From: Hyphomicrobiaceae bacterium
GTDB lineage: Bacteria > Pseudomonadota > Alphaproteobacteria > Rhizobiales > Methyloligellaceae
Reading direction: 5' to 3'
DNA: 32,977 nucleotides
Assembly: GCA_028066055.1 (NCBI GenBank)
Contig: JALCBY010000012.1
Span: 91,660-124,636, forward strand
Every line of letters begins with the position of its first letter. Position 1 is the first letter of the stretch. The translations under genes and the position numbers were made by a program. A model generated the notes under the pieces. That model ran no database searches. It saw only the letters and a program-made list of their open reading frames with translations, and was not told the origin of the DNA. This document shows, one piece after another, positions 22,449 through 31,822 of the stretch.

Positions 22449-23612
22449 ATGGCGCCGAAGCGCAGCGCTTCGAAATCCCGAAAGTCACGGAAACCGGAGA
22501 CGGTCTCGTCACCCGGCTGGATTCAGTTTGCAGTGTTGGCCGTCCTGCTGGCCGCCGCCGGCGCGCTTTGGGTGGGTCGCGACTATGTCAGTGCCGTTGT
22601 GGCAGGCGTCACCGGATCACCAACGTCGGACAAGCCTGGCGGCAAAGCCGACGGCAAGGGTGTTCCGGTCGTGGTCGCATCGGTTGGCGAGACGCGCGAC
22701 GACGCGATTGTGGGTGCAATCGGGACGGGCCGCGCCCGTCAGTCGGTGATGCTTTTTCCTGATGAGACCGGTGAAGTCCAGCATGTGTTTGTGAGCGCGG
22801 GCGATCGCATCGAGAAAGGGCAGCCCGTAATGCGCCTGGATTCCCGCAAGGCCGAACTTGCCGTGCGGGTCGCGAAGACAAAGCTCATAGAAACGGAGCG
22901 TACGCTCGCCCGTGCCCAGCAACTGCGTGAGAAAAAAATCAGTTCGCAGGCCAACGTGGATGACGCGCGCAACCTTGTCGATCGGGCGGAGCTTGAACTG
23001 CAACAGGCCGAGGAGGCCCTCGCCGATCACGAAATCAAGGCACCGTTTGACGGCGTTGTCGGAATTCCGAAAGTCGAGCGCGGCGACCGGGTCTCCCCGA
23101 CGATGGCCGTGCTGAGCATCGACGATCGCAGTGAGCTGGTCGTCGAGTTCGAGGTACCCGAGCAGTTCCTTGCCCGGCTGAAGGGCGGGCAGAAGGTGGA
23201 GGCGCATACCCCGAGCTACCGGGAAAAGGTCTTCGAAGGTATCATTACCCATATCGACAGCCGTATCGAACCGACCTCGCGCACCGTGACGGTCCGTGCC
23301 AGCATTTCGAACAAGGACGACCTCCTGCGACCGGGAATGTCTTTCGTCGTCGATTTAACGATTCCCGGCAACATGTATCCGAGCGTTCCCGAACTGGCGC
23401 TGCAGTGGCGCAAGGGTGAGAGTTTTGTTTGGCGCATACGCAACGGCAAGGCGGAGCGCGTCAGGGTCCGCAGCGTCAAACGGCTGAACAGCATCATCCT
23501 CGTGAGCGGTGATATCGCCAAAGGCGATATGGTGGTTATCGAAGGCGTCCATCGGCTGAGACCCGGACGAGCCGTCCGCTTTGCCGAGCCGGGGGCGGCG
23601 CCGAGCAGCTAA
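22449..23612 (+). CDS. RND efflux periplasmic adaptor (membrane fusion protein)
   Basis: This 387-residue adaptor has one N-terminal membrane anchor (about residues 24-43), then a lipoyl/barrel-sandwich half (VMLFPDETGEVQHVFVSAGDRIEKGQPVMRLD), a coiled-coil hairpin rich in Ala, Glu and Arg (TLARAQQLREKKISSQANVDDARN), the second lipoyl half (HEIKAPFDGVVG) and a beta-barrel (ELVVEFEVPEQFLARL). These are the HlyD/AcrA-like domains that link an RND pump to an outer-membrane channel. ATG at 22449 is preferred over GTG at 22404. The pump gene follows after 17 bases. No TolC-like gene or regulator is adjacent. Confidence 0.93.
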   Translation: MAPKRSASKSRKSRKPETVSSPGWIQFAVLAVLLAAAGALWVGRDYVSAVVAGVTGSPTSDKPGGKADGKGVPVVVASVGETRDDAIVGAIGTGRARQSVMLFPDETGEVQHVFVSAGDRIEKGQPVMRLDSRKAELAVRVAKTKLIETERTLARAQQLREKKISSQANVDDARNLVDRAELELQQAEEALADHEIKAPFDGVVGIPKVERGDRVSPTMAVLSIDDRSELVVEFEVPEQFLARLKGGQKVEAHTPSYREKVFEGIITHIDSRIEPTSRTVTVRASISNKDDLLRPGMSFVVDLTIPGNMYPSVPELALQWRKGESFVWRIRNGKAERVRVRSVKRLNSIILVSGDIAKGDMVVIEGVHRLRPGRAVRFAEPGAAPSS

Positions 23613-23629
23613 CGGGTCCGGTGCATGTC

Positions 23630-26600
23630 ATGAGCGAACACACATCCGACCTGCCAGCTCTCAGTGTGCGCCGGCCCTACCTTGCGGCGGTTCTCAACCT
23701 GCTCATCATCCTTGCCGGTATCAGCGCGATTTTCGGCGTCGAAGTGCGCGAGCTGCCCGATGTGGACCGGCCCGTGGTAACCGTTCGTGCCAACTATCCC
23801 GGCGGTTCGCCGGAGACCATCGACGCGGAAATCACCGCGCGTGTGGAGGGCGCGGTCGCTCGTGTCAATGGCGTCAAGTCAGTGCGCTCCTCAAGCGAAG
23901 AAGACAATTTCCGGATTCGGGTCGAGTTCAATCCCTCGGTCAATCTGATCGACGCGGCAAACGATGTCCGCGAGGCCGTCAGCCGGGTCGAGCGCGAGCT
24001 GCCTGACGGTGTGGAGGACGTTTTCGTCATCAAGGCGGATTCTGACGCGCGACCGATCGTCCAGCTTTCCGCATTCAGCGACCGGCTGACAATCGAGGAC
24101 GTCACGAGAAAGGTCGAGGATGAAATCATCCCCGACCTCATGTCGGTTCGGGGCGTTGCCGATGTGGTGATGTTCGGTGACAGGGAGCGCGTATTGCGGG
24201 TCGTGATCGACCCGATGAAGCTCGCGTCCTACAAACTCTCCGTGGCCGACGTCGTCGCCGTCCTGAAAGATGCGCGCTACGACGTGCCGGCAGGCAGTTT
24301 TGAGTCCGACCGCCAGGAAGTGCTTGTCCGCGCAAACGCATCGGTGACGGATCCGAAAGGCATCGAAGAGCTTATCGTTCGCGATCCGGTTCGAATTGGC
24401 GATGTCGCAACCGTTTCATTCGGTCCCAAGGACGCACTCAACTATGTCCGTCTCAACGGACGTACCGTCATCAATCTCGGTGTCGTGCGTCAGGCACAGT
24501 CGAACACGGTTTCGATTGCGAAGGGTGTACGCGATGTGGTCGCGCAGCTGAACGCGCGCTTCAAGGACTTGACGGTCCAGGTGACCCGTGACGATTCCAA
24601 GTTCATCGAAGGGGCGATCCATGAGGTCCTGATCTCCCTGTCGCTCGCGGTGCTGATTGTCGTAACTGTCATTGCTCTCTTCGTCAGGCAGTTCCGTGCC
24701 GCGCTGATCCCGGCTGCGACAATTCCCATCGCGCTCATCGGAACCGTTGCGGCAATCTGGTTGCTGGGCTTCTCGGTCAACCTCATCACGCTCCTGGCGC
24801 TCGTGTTGGCCGCGGGGCTCGTGGTCGACGATGCCATTGTCGTTCTTGAAAATATTCAGCGATTACGCGCTCAGGGCATGGCGTCACGCGCCGCGGCCGT
24901 GCTCGGGACGCGACAGGTTTTCTTCGCCGTTGTCGCGACGACCGCAACGCTCGTCTCCGTCTTCCTGCCGATTTCCTTTCTTCCATCGACCGCGGGCCGG
25001 CTGTTCACCGAGTTCGGCGTGGTGCTGTCGGTTACGGTGTGCATCTCGTCCTTTGTCGCGCTATCGCTCGTCCCGATGCTTGCCGCCCGGCTGCCGGACA
25101 AGGCCAAACAAGCTGCGGGAGCCGACGCATCCGCACAGCGGGCCGGATGGCTCAGCCGAGCCTACGCATCGGCGCTCAATGCGGTGCTCGCCGCCCCTCT
25201 GGCAGTCGTCGGCGTTTGCGCGATCATCGGCGTTGGCGCTTTTCTGACCTTGCTGACGCTGGGCGAGGAGCTGGTTCCGAAGGAGGACCGGGGCAATATC
25301 ACTGTCTTCCTGACCGGGCCTGACGGTGTCGGCCTGGCATACACGGACCGTCAGGTAGAAAAGGTCGAGAAGGTTCTGCAGCCGCTGGTCGATGACGGAA
25401 CCATAACCAACGTGTTCACGATCACCGGTCGTTGGGATCTGAACCGCGGATGGGTCGAGGCGCCCCTGCTCGATTGGTCGAAGCGCGATGTCACGGCAGG
25501 TGAACTGATCGCCGAACTGCGCAAACCGATGCAGGATATCCCTGGTGCCCAGGTGCGCATCATTCGCCGTAATTCCCTTGGATTGCGCGGTGTCGGGGGT
25601 GGCATCAAGTTCGCACTGACCGGTTCGAACTACACGAACATCCTCGAAGCCGCCGACAAATTTGTTCTGTTGATGGAGCGCGAGATACCGCAGCTCAAGA
25701 ACACCCGCGTGGAGTTCCGTGCAACGCAACCGCAAATCTCCGTCGACATCAACCGCCGCCGCGCCACCGATCTCGGCGTGTCGGTTGAAAGCCTCGCTTC
25801 CGCGATCCAGGTTCTTGTGGACAAGGACGAGGTCGCCGAGATCACGGTCGATGACCAGACCGTGCCGATTATCGTGCAGGCGACGGAAGGTGCCGTGACG
25901 AACCCGTCGGATCTTCGCAGGCTTTATGTTAGTGCATCTGACGGTCGGCTCGTGCCTCTGTCGCAGCTCATCGAATTCAAGGAAGATGCCGTTGCCGCAG
26001 AGCTTGACCGCCATGGCCAGCGGCGTGCAATCGAGATCGACGCCGATCTTTCGGGCGATTTTTCGATGCGTGATGCGGTGGATGCGATCCGCCAGCTTGC
26101 CCTGAACGAACTGCCGCCGGGCATCGGACTGCTGTTCCTGAACCAGGCTGCGGAGCTGGACGAAACATCCCGGGGGGTGATCATCACCTATCTGGTGGCG
26201 TTGCTGGTTGTTTTCCTCGTTCTGGTCGCACAGTTCGAAAGCATCACGTCGGCAATGGTCGTCTTGCTGACCGTACCGTTCGGGATTTGCGCGGCGATTT
26301 TCGCGCTGGCGCTGACGGGAACGACAATCAACATCTACAGCCAGATCGGCATTCTCATGCTGATCGGGATTATGGCTAAAAACTCCATCCTGATGGTGGA
26401 GTTTGCCGATCAGCTGCGTGATCAGGGCAAGAGCGTCGTGGAGGCGGCGCGGGAGGCATCACTGGTGCGTTCGCGCCCCATCGTCATGACCATGGTTTCC
26501 ACGGTTCTCGCAGGGTTGCCGCTTATTCTTGGTGCCGGACCGGGTGCAGAATCGCGTGCATCGATCGGCTGGGTTGTTTTCGGGGGGCTGGGCCTTGCCG

Positions 26601-26749
26601 CGGTCGCGACACTGTTCGTCACGCCGGTGCTCTATACGCTGATTGCCGGATGGGCCAAGCCGCGCGTCCACGGTACCGAGGCGCTTGAGGCCGAACTTGC
26701 CGAAGTGCAGGCGGCAGGCCGCAGAGGTCCGCGCGCGAAACGCGCCTGA
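23630..26749 (+). CDS. RND-family efflux pump, inner-membrane transporter (HAE1 type)
   Basis: This 1039-residue transporter has the AcrB/MexB layout: an N-terminal membrane helix after SVRRPYLAAVLNLLIILAG, two large periplasmic loops (beginning with RELPDVDRPVVTVRANYPG) and two groups of transmembrane helices. The proton-relay acidic pair is in AGLVVDDAIVVLENIQR (near residues 397-399), and the matching Lys region in GIMAKNSILMVEFADQL. It exports substrates with proton energy. Substrate type is not evident; the HAE1 sequence motifs favour organic compounds over heavy metals. ATG at 23630 is chosen over GTG at 23621 (three codons longer). Confidence 0.95.
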   Translation: MSEHTSDLPALSVRRPYLAAVLNLLIILAGISAIFGVEVRELPDVDRPVVTVRANYPGGSPETIDAEITARVEGAVARVNGVKSVRSSSEEDNFRIRVEFNPSVNLIDAANDVREAVSRVERELPDGVEDVFVIKADSDARPIVQLSAFSDRLTIEDVTRKVEDEIIPDLMSVRGVADVVMFGDRERVLRVVIDPMKLASYKLSVADVVAVLKDARYDVPAGSFESDRQEVLVRANASVTDPKGIEELIVRDPVRIGDVATVSFGPKDALNYVRLNGRTVINLGVVRQAQSNTVSIAKGVRDVVAQLNARFKDLTVQVTRDDSKFIEGAIHEVLISLSLAVLIVVTVIALFVRQFRAALIPAATIPIALIGTVAAIWLLGFSVNLITLLALVLAAGLVVDDAIVVLENIQRLRAQGMASRAAAVLGTRQVFFAVVATTATLVSVFLPISFLPSTAGRLFTEFGVVLSVTVCISSFVALSLVPMLAARLPDKAKQAAGADASAQRAGWLSRAYASALNAVLAAPLAVVGVCAIIGVGAFLTLLTLGEELVPKEDRGNITVFLTGPDGVGLAYTDRQVEKVEKVLQPLVDDGTITNVFTITGRWDLNRGWVEAPLLDWSKRDVTAGELIAELRKPMQDIPGAQVRIIRRNSLGLRGVGGGIKFALTGSNYTNILEAADKFVLLMEREIPQLKNTRVEFRATQPQISVDINRRRATDLGVSVESLASAIQVLVDKDEVAEITVDDQTVPIIVQATEGAVTNPSDLRRLYVSASDGRLVPLSQLIEFKEDAVAAELDRHGQRRAIEIDADLSGDFSMRDAVDAIRQLALNELPPGIGLLFLNQAAELDETSRGVIITYLVALLVVFLVLVAQFESITSAMVVLLTVPFGICAAIFALALTGTTINIYSQIGILMLIGIMAKNSILMVEFADQLRDQGKSVVEAAREASLVRSRPIVMTMVSTVLAGLPLILGAGPGAESRASIGWVVFGGLGLAAVATLFVTPVLYTLIAGWAKPRVHGTEALEAELAEVQAAGRRGPRAKRA

Positions 26750-26779
26750 CGAGACAATCCGGAACGCGTTCGTTTCAGG

Positions 26780-27868
26780 TCAGGGGTTTTTCCTGATCGC
26801 CAGCAGCACATGGGTTTCGTGCCTGCGCCAGCGATAGCCGATCCCGAAGGTCATTTTCCTGTTTCGGCTTCGGGCGAACAGGCTTGCCATGTCGCGCTGA
26901 TAATTGTTCGGAAAAATGCTGATCGGGCCGACGTAACGGCCAAAGGGGTGCAATGCCCAGGTCTTCCTGTTGAAAAACCGCAGAGGAATTCCGGAGTCAT
27001 CCTGCACGATCACGTCGCTTTGTTTCAGAAGGAACTTTCGGGCGATACTGAAATTGCCGCTGTGCAGCAGGTAGGACGCACTTTTCACCAGACTGTCCGC
27101 GCGCCCGAGACTTTGGGAAAAGGCAAGGAACCCACTTCTCCGCAAGCCGCCGTTGGATAGATCGGTCTGGAAGTAATAAAGCGTGCGTGATTTGCCGGCT
27201 TCGTCCTTGAAGGCAATCCGGACACCGGGAGAGCTGCCTTTCAGCTTCGCGTTGGCGGGGACGGCAAGTCCGTCGGGGTTGAGGTGCACATATTCAACCT
27301 CGGTGATGGTGTTGCCTGAACGCGCGAGAAACACGAACAGGACCGGCAGAGTCCCGCGCATGTTGCCCGAACGCAGATCGGTTTTCATCTGCTTGGTGAT
27401 GAAGAAGCTGTAACTCAGAACCGTCTGCATGGAGGCACGCAATTCCTGCAGTGCGCCGGCTCGTGCACCTGGCGGGAGCCGCCAGATTTTGGGAATCGGG
27501 CCGATCGGTTCCAATGCGCTCAGAACGTAGGTTTCGGCGTTCGGGTAGAAGGCGTCGGCATAAAGGAAATCCGGTCCGCTGAACATGTACAGCATCTGTT
27601 TCCGGTTCACCGGTATGTGTGTTTTTGCCCAAGCGCGGATCGGCCTGAGCTGGTTTTTTTCGATGCGTGACCACGCCTTGTTCAACGTTGCCGCGTGAAA
27701 CTGCCAGTTTCGCTCTCGCGTGAGGGGCGCGAGTGGTGACTCCGGCGATGGCGCGAGCCCCGCGAGATAACGAGCGATATCGTTTGCGCCGATTGGCGCG
27801 GCACTCGCCTGGGCGACCGAAACGATCAGAAATGCGATTGCAGCGGCGCACCGGGCAGCCATGTTCAT
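26780..27868 (-). CDS. Secreted protein of unknown function, coupled to APC permease
   Basis: This 362-residue protein has a signal peptide (about residues 1-27, ending ASA). I do not recognise a family. Visible features include MFSGPDFLYADAFYPNAETYVLSALEPIGPIP, a central VEYVHLNPDG segment, and a basic C-terminus (RSRNRKMTFGIGYRWRRHETH). Most of the mature chain mixes strands and helices without Cys pairs or repeats. The ATG at 27866-27868 starts one base after the stop of the permease gene, so the two are translationally coupled; an ATG two codons later is a possible start. A longer frame to 27928 lies inside the permease gene and was rejected. The name is left open. Confidence 0.75.
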   Translation of the reverse strand: MNMAARCAAAIAFLIVSVAQASAAPIGANDIARYLAGLAPSPESPLAPLTRERNWQFHAATLNKAWSRIEKNQLRPIRAWAKTHIPVNRKQMLYMFSGPDFLYADAFYPNAETYVLSALEPIGPIPKIWRLPPGARAGALQELRASMQTVLSYSFFITKQMKTDLRSGNMRGTLPVLFVFLARSGNTITEVEYVHLNPDGLAVPANAKLKGSSPGVRIAFKDEAGKSRTLYYFQTDLSNGGLRRSGFLAFSQSLGRADSLVKSASYLLHSGNFSIARKFLLKQSDVIVQDDSGIPLRFFNRKTWALHPFGRYVGPISIFPNNYQRDMASLFARSRNRKMTFGIGYRWRRHETHVLLAIRKNP

Positions 27869-27869
27869 T

Positions 27870-29243
27870 CTATTCACCGATTGAAACTCCTTGCGACGCG
27901 TCGGGCTTGCGCTTGGGTGAGAGCGCATAGACGACGAGACCCGCCAGCAGCGTGGCCAGCCCGGCCAATGATTCGACCGGCCGTTCAGCGAGCAGATAGG
28001 CCATCATGAAACCGGTGACCAGCAGAAAGATGATCGGCGTGACGGGATACCCCCACGTCCGGACCGGACGCGCGAGGTCCGGCCTCCTGAAGCGCAGCAC
28101 GATGACGCCGAATACCGCGAGAAACGAGGAGAGCGTGATGGCGAACTGGATGTAGTTCACCACCTTTTCGAAGCTCTGGGTCAGGATCAGTACCGTCACG
28201 ATCAGGGTCTGCAGGGCAATCGCCGCTGCGGGAACCCCGTTGCGCGTCTGCCGGGCGAATATGCCGAGCAGCGGCAGGTCCTCTCCCATGACCTTGGTGA
28301 CGCGAGGGCCGATCCAGGTCATCGCCGAGATGGTGGCAATGAGGCCGAAGCAGATCAGCGCGCCGACAATGTCGCCGCCGGTTTCGCCGAAAATATGCTT
28401 GCCCGCGACGAGCGCCACTTCCACCTGTCCGGCCATCTTGTCCATCGGCGTGGTGTAGAGAAACAGCGCGTTGAGACCGACATAGAGCACCAGGACAATC
28501 AGGGTGGCGAGCAACAGCGAACGCGGCACAGAGCGTTGTGGTTCATGGATTTCGTCGATGATGTACACGGAAGCGTTCCAGCCGGAGTAGGAGTACATGA
28601 CAAAGACGAGACCGATGAAAAATGGCGCTCCGGAGATGTGGGTCAGGTCGACCGTTGAGGGGGCAAACGAAATGTCCTGCGGCGTGCCGTAGGCAAAGCC
28701 GGCGATGATGAACACGACAATGAAAAGGATCTTCAGGATCGTTGATGCATTATGAAAACGCGTGCCCTGCTTCAGACCGGTCAGATGAACCAGCGCGACG
28801 CCCCACGCAACGAGGAGTCCAAGCCACAGCGGTGACGCCACGCCCGGTAACACGCCGTTGAAATAGGCGCCAAACGCGATGGCCGCGATTGCTATGGGCG
28901 CGGCGAAGCCGACGGTCGCGGAGAGCCAGCCGGCCATGAAACCGACCGCCGGGTGGTAGATCCGGGAAAGAAAGTTGTACTCGCCGCCCGAACGCGGCAG
29001 GGCGGCGGCCAGTTCCGCATAGGAGAGCGCACCGCAAAGAGCGACGATGCCGCCCACAACCCACAACAGGATTACGGAGAAGGCGGACGTGATGTCGATA
29101 ACCTGAAAGCCGAGACTGGTGAACACGCCGATCCCGACCATGTCGGCGACGGCAATGGCGCTTGCGGTAAAAGTGGTGATGGCCGCCGGTTTTTTCAGAG
29201 GCTCGCTGGTGCTTGTTTCACCGCGCGACTGAGAGTTTTCCAT
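27870..29243 (-). CDS. APC-family amino-acid permease
   Basis: This 457-residue inner-membrane protein has about twelve hydrophobic segments and the APC hallmarks: ADMVGIGVFTSLGF in the first helix, YAELAAALPRSGGEYNFLSRIYHP, and WNASVYIIDEIHEPQRSVPRSL. It is a secondary amino-acid or amine transporter of the LAT/CAT-like type; substrate not readable. The ATG at 29241-29243 has no upstream rival in frame. It lies 94 bases downstream of the hydrolase gene on the same strand and is coupled to the secreted protein that follows. Confidence 0.9.
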   Translation of the reverse strand: MENSQSRGETSTSEPLKKPAAITTFTASAIAVADMVGIGVFTSLGFQVIDITSAFSVILLWVVGGIVALCGALSYAELAAALPRSGGEYNFLSRIYHPAVGFMAGWLSATVGFAAPIAIAAIAFGAYFNGVLPGVASPLWLGLLVAWGVALVHLTGLKQGTRFHNASTILKILFIVVFIIAGFAYGTPQDISFAPSTVDLTHISGAPFFIGLVFVMYSYSGWNASVYIIDEIHEPQRSVPRSLLLATLIVLVLYVGLNALFLYTTPMDKMAGQVEVALVAGKHIFGETGGDIVGALICFGLIATISAMTWIGPRVTKVMGEDLPLLGIFARQTRNGVPAAAIALQTLIVTVLILTQSFEKVVNYIQFAITLSSFLAVFGVIVLRFRRPDLARPVRTWGYPVTPIIFLLVTGFMMAYLLAERPVESLAGLATLLAGLVVYALSPKRKPDASQGVSIGE

Positions 29244-29337
29244 CGTGTGCTGATTGTCCCACGCTCGGACGGAGAATCACGTCAGTCAGTTTCAGTGAGT
29301 CCCGCAAGTGAACATGACCGGCAGGTGGTCGAAGAGA

Positions 29338-30534
29338 CTATCTTGCCGCGTCTTGAATTGACAGGGAAGCCGACCGTGACAGACCGGTTCCCCACGTGCT
29401 TGCCGGCAGCCGCGTCAGCACATCGCTGATCGGGTTTTCCGCCCACGCCTTGGTGACATAGTCCCGGTGTCCAGTCACCGCCTTGACGAAAACGACGTTC
29501 CCCGGCCGCAGTGTCGAACCAAGTGCACTGCGGTAACTGACCCCGCGCTTTTTCAGCATGCCACGCAGCGCCGTATTGCCCTTGCGCGTGGAGGTTGCAT
29601 ATGCACTCAGGAAAAAGGCGGTGTTCCGGCTGCGCTCGATCCAGCGCGCGAATGTTCCGAACTCGCCGTAAAGCCCATCGAGAAGGACCACGCCCTTCAC
29701 GCGATCGGAAATGCCGCCGTTGGCAAGGGAGGCGGCGGTTGGCAGATAGCCGCCGCTGTAGCCGACGATGATGACCGGCATGTTGCGGAAGGCGTTTGCC
29801 GCATCCGGGTCTCCGAGAAGGTTTGCCAGTTGCGGTGCCACCTCGTCGAGGAAGCGTTTCGTTCCCCCGGAACTCCAGAACTTGCCCGCACTGGAATCGC
29901 GCGCGTCGACGGCAAATTGCGGCGCAACGAGAACGGCGTTGACGCCGGAATCCTGAATCTGGGCCGGCAGCCGCTGACGTGCGACCACGTCGCGTGCCAG
30001 CGTCGCGCCATGGCCGTGGAAGAACAGAACCATCACGCCGGGCTTGTCGGCATCGAAGGTGCGGGGGATATGGAGCAGGGCGCGACGGTCGGAGTAGGTC
30101 TTGTCCTCCCAGTAGACGCGTCCGCTGCGCGTCTTGCGGCCGCGCCGTCCTTCGGACTTGTAGTTCAGGAACGGCCGTTTGGTGCGCGGTACATTACCGG
30201 TGTAGGGGAACGGCGCTGATGCGAGCGCAACGAGCTTGGTCAGCGACGGCGAGGCCCATTTCGAGCGCGGTTGCTCGATCGGCGAAAAGGGCTCATTCGG
30301 CTCGGCCGACGAGGGTGGGTCAATGGGCCGGGACGCCAGAACCGGTGGCTCGTCGGGAATAGCTGAACGTGGAACGAATTTTGTATGGACGGAAAATCCT
30401 GTCGGACTATCCGGAGCACGCATGGCAACTGTATCCCGGGTGTCCGGACCGCCCACGGGCAGCGCCAGCACCGAGACAAAGCCCAGCACGAAGCATACGA
30501 TCAGGCTGAACACATAGTGTGGGTTGCCCAACAT
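29338..30534 (-). CDS. Membrane-anchored or secreted alpha/beta hydrolase-like protein
   Basis: This 398-residue protein begins with a hydrophobic anchor or signal segment (about residues 9-27, VFSLIVCFVLGFVSVLAL), then a low-complexity Pro/Ser-rich linker (about 30-110), a basic stretch (KSEGRRGRKTRSGR) and an alpha/beta hydrolase-like domain. That domain has VMVLFFHGHGATL for the oxyanion region and IIVGYSGGYLPTA as nucleophile elbow (GYSGG). The catalytic Asp and His could be in GVVLLDGLYG and VTGHRDYV. ATG at 30532-30534 with AAGGGC upstream is chosen over the GTG at 30555. Substrate unknown; the fold and a periplasmic location are the only firm statements. Confidence 0.78.
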   Translation of the reverse strand: MLGNPHYVFSLIVCFVLGFVSVLALPVGGPDTRDTVAMRAPDSPTGFSVHTKFVPRSAIPDEPPVLASRPIDPPSSAEPNEPFSPIEQPRSKWASPSLTKLVALASAPFPYTGNVPRTKRPFLNYKSEGRRGRKTRSGRVYWEDKTYSDRRALLHIPRTFDADKPGVMVLFFHGHGATLARDVVARQRLPAQIQDSGVNAVLVAPQFAVDARDSSAGKFWSSGGTKRFLDEVAPQLANLLGDPDAANAFRNMPVIIVGYSGGYLPTAASLANGGISDRVKGVVLLDGLYGEFGTFARWIERSRNTAFFLSAYATSTRKGNTALRGMLKKRGVSYRSALGSTLRPGNVVFVKAVTGHRDYVTKAWAENPISDVLTRLPASTWGTGLSRSASLSIQDAAR

Positions 30535-30555
30535 GCCCTTGGTCCCTAGTCCCAC

Positions 30556-30887
30556 CCGTGTTGCCGAGGAATGGTGTCCTCAGCGTTCCCCGCTGCCAGT
30601 TCGGCAATTTAAGGGCATTTTGACCCGTCGTGCCCCCGAACCGTCCATTCCCGGTGAAAGAATGGCGAAAAATGCGCGGAATGACAATTCGTATCTTGTC
30701 GTATCTTGCTCCAAACGGCCTTGCGGGCCGTTCGCGAAAGTCATCCGGACGAGAGTATCCTCCGCCCGCTTGAGCAAGTGTTAACCGCAAATTCTGGCAG
30801 AGAAAGGGCACGAAAAGGGCACATCATGCTGATATAGCTTCAGAATGTGAGGCATCCGTCGCCATGGTTAATGGATGGTAAACAACA
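30556..30887. other. Divergent intergenic region with hairpin and short direct repeats
   Basis: This 332-base gap between the hydrolase gene (minus) and the YqgE gene (plus) holds promoters in both directions by position. Visible structure: a perfect 7-bp hairpin AACGGCC/GGCCGTT with loop TTGCG (30714-30732), a tandem CGTATCTTGT/CGTATCTTGC pair (about 30689-30709) and a tandem AAAGGGCACG/AAAGGGCACA pair (about 30804-30824). No open reading frame with coding character was accepted here. Confidence 0.5.
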
Positions 30888-31508
30888 ATGCTGGCTCATG
30901 TTTCGCTCCGGTTTATGCCGATTTTTGTGGTTTTGAGCGTCCTGTGCGGCGCCCCCGGTGCAGTGGGACAGACGGAGAAAACTCCGGCAACCTACGCCGG
31001 ACAACTTTTGGTCGCCTCGCCCAGGCTGGGCGATCCCCGCTTCCGGAAAAGCGTCATCTACATGGTCGAGCATAATGACCGCGGCGCACTCGGCCTGATC
31101 GTCAACAAAGTGTATGGCAAGGGGCCGTTGGCAAAACTGATGCGAGGATATGGAATGGATCCCGGAAACACCAAGGGCCGGATCACCCTGCATTTTGGAG
31201 GACCCGTTTCCGCGGACGGTGCTTTCATCCTTCACACCGGCGACTACAAGTCACCGCGTTCCCGGCCCGTTAACCGGTCGATATCTTTCACGACAGACAC
31301 CAGGATCCTCAAAGACTTCGCGGCAGGCAAAGGGCCGCGCCGGCTGTTATTCGTGCTTGGTTACGCCGGCTGGAGCCCGGGGCAGCTGGAGGAGGAAATG
31401 GCGCGCGGGGATTGGTCGCTCTCCAAGGCGGACGAGGACCGCGTCTTCGGCGATGACAAGGGCGATGTGTGGGAGCGTATCGTCGGCGACTCAGAAGTGC
31501 CATTGTGA
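30888..31508 (+). CDS. YqgE/AlgH (UPF0301) family protein with signal peptide
   Basis: This 206-residue protein matches UPF0301: GQLLVASPRLGDPRFRKSVIYMVEHNDRGALGLIVNK, HFGGPVSADGAFILH, and LFVLGYAGWSPGQLEEEMARGDW. Members are about 185-190 residues, normally cytoplasmic, and their function is not established. This one has an extra 30 residues with a clear signal-peptide shape (RFMPIFVVLSVLCGAPGAVG), so export is predicted. The Cys in VLCG lacks a proper lipobox residue before it, so a lipoprotein is unlikely. The ATG at 30888 is the natural start; a later start would have to be non-ATG and leave no signal. A plasmid-like or regulatory context was not seen. Confidence 0.9.
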   Translation: MLAHVSLRFMPIFVVLSVLCGAPGAVGQTEKTPATYAGQLLVASPRLGDPRFRKSVIYMVEHNDRGALGLIVNKVYGKGPLAKLMRGYGMDPGNTKGRITLHFGGPVSADGAFILHTGDYKSPRSRPVNRSISFTTDTRILKDFAAGKGPRRLLFVLGYAGWSPGQLEEEMARGDWSLSKADEDRVFGDDKGDVWERIVGDSEVPL

Positions 31509-31822
31509 CCATCCGCGCAGTTCCGCGTATCAGATATAATTATAAAATATATATTTCATATATAGCATCGATCATGCCTATGCATTTGTCACCCGAACGG
31601 ATGGTTTTTCAACGCAGCGTTCTGCCTTGGAGTGTGGCCAAACAGCCAATATCAGGGCGGTTTTGGCGCGGTGCGACAAGGCAGAGCGCTTCAACCTGAA
31701 TATCCACAAGATATAATTTTTTACGATCTTCAGGATATATATCATCGATTTGACTGATGTGATTTCTCGCGCGATAAGCGGTCCATCGTCCATCACTTTT
31801 GTCTCGCAGGGAGGAGGCTGTC
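31509..31822. other. AT-rich intergenic region with inverted repeat, upstream of phnW
   Basis: This 314-base gap is far richer in A and T than its surroundings, with runs such as ATATAATTATAAAATATATA (about 31534-31553). An inverted repeat CCTGAA/TTCAGG (31695-31700 and 31729-31734) encloses AGAT/ATCT around an AT-rich core; ATATCC/GGATAT repeats overlap it. Promoter or operator function for phnW is likely by position. No gene was accepted here. Confidence 0.5.

Noticed and set aside
25061-26014. 317-codon minus-strand frame
   Set aside because: Antisense to the RND pump gene and with shadow-like composition.
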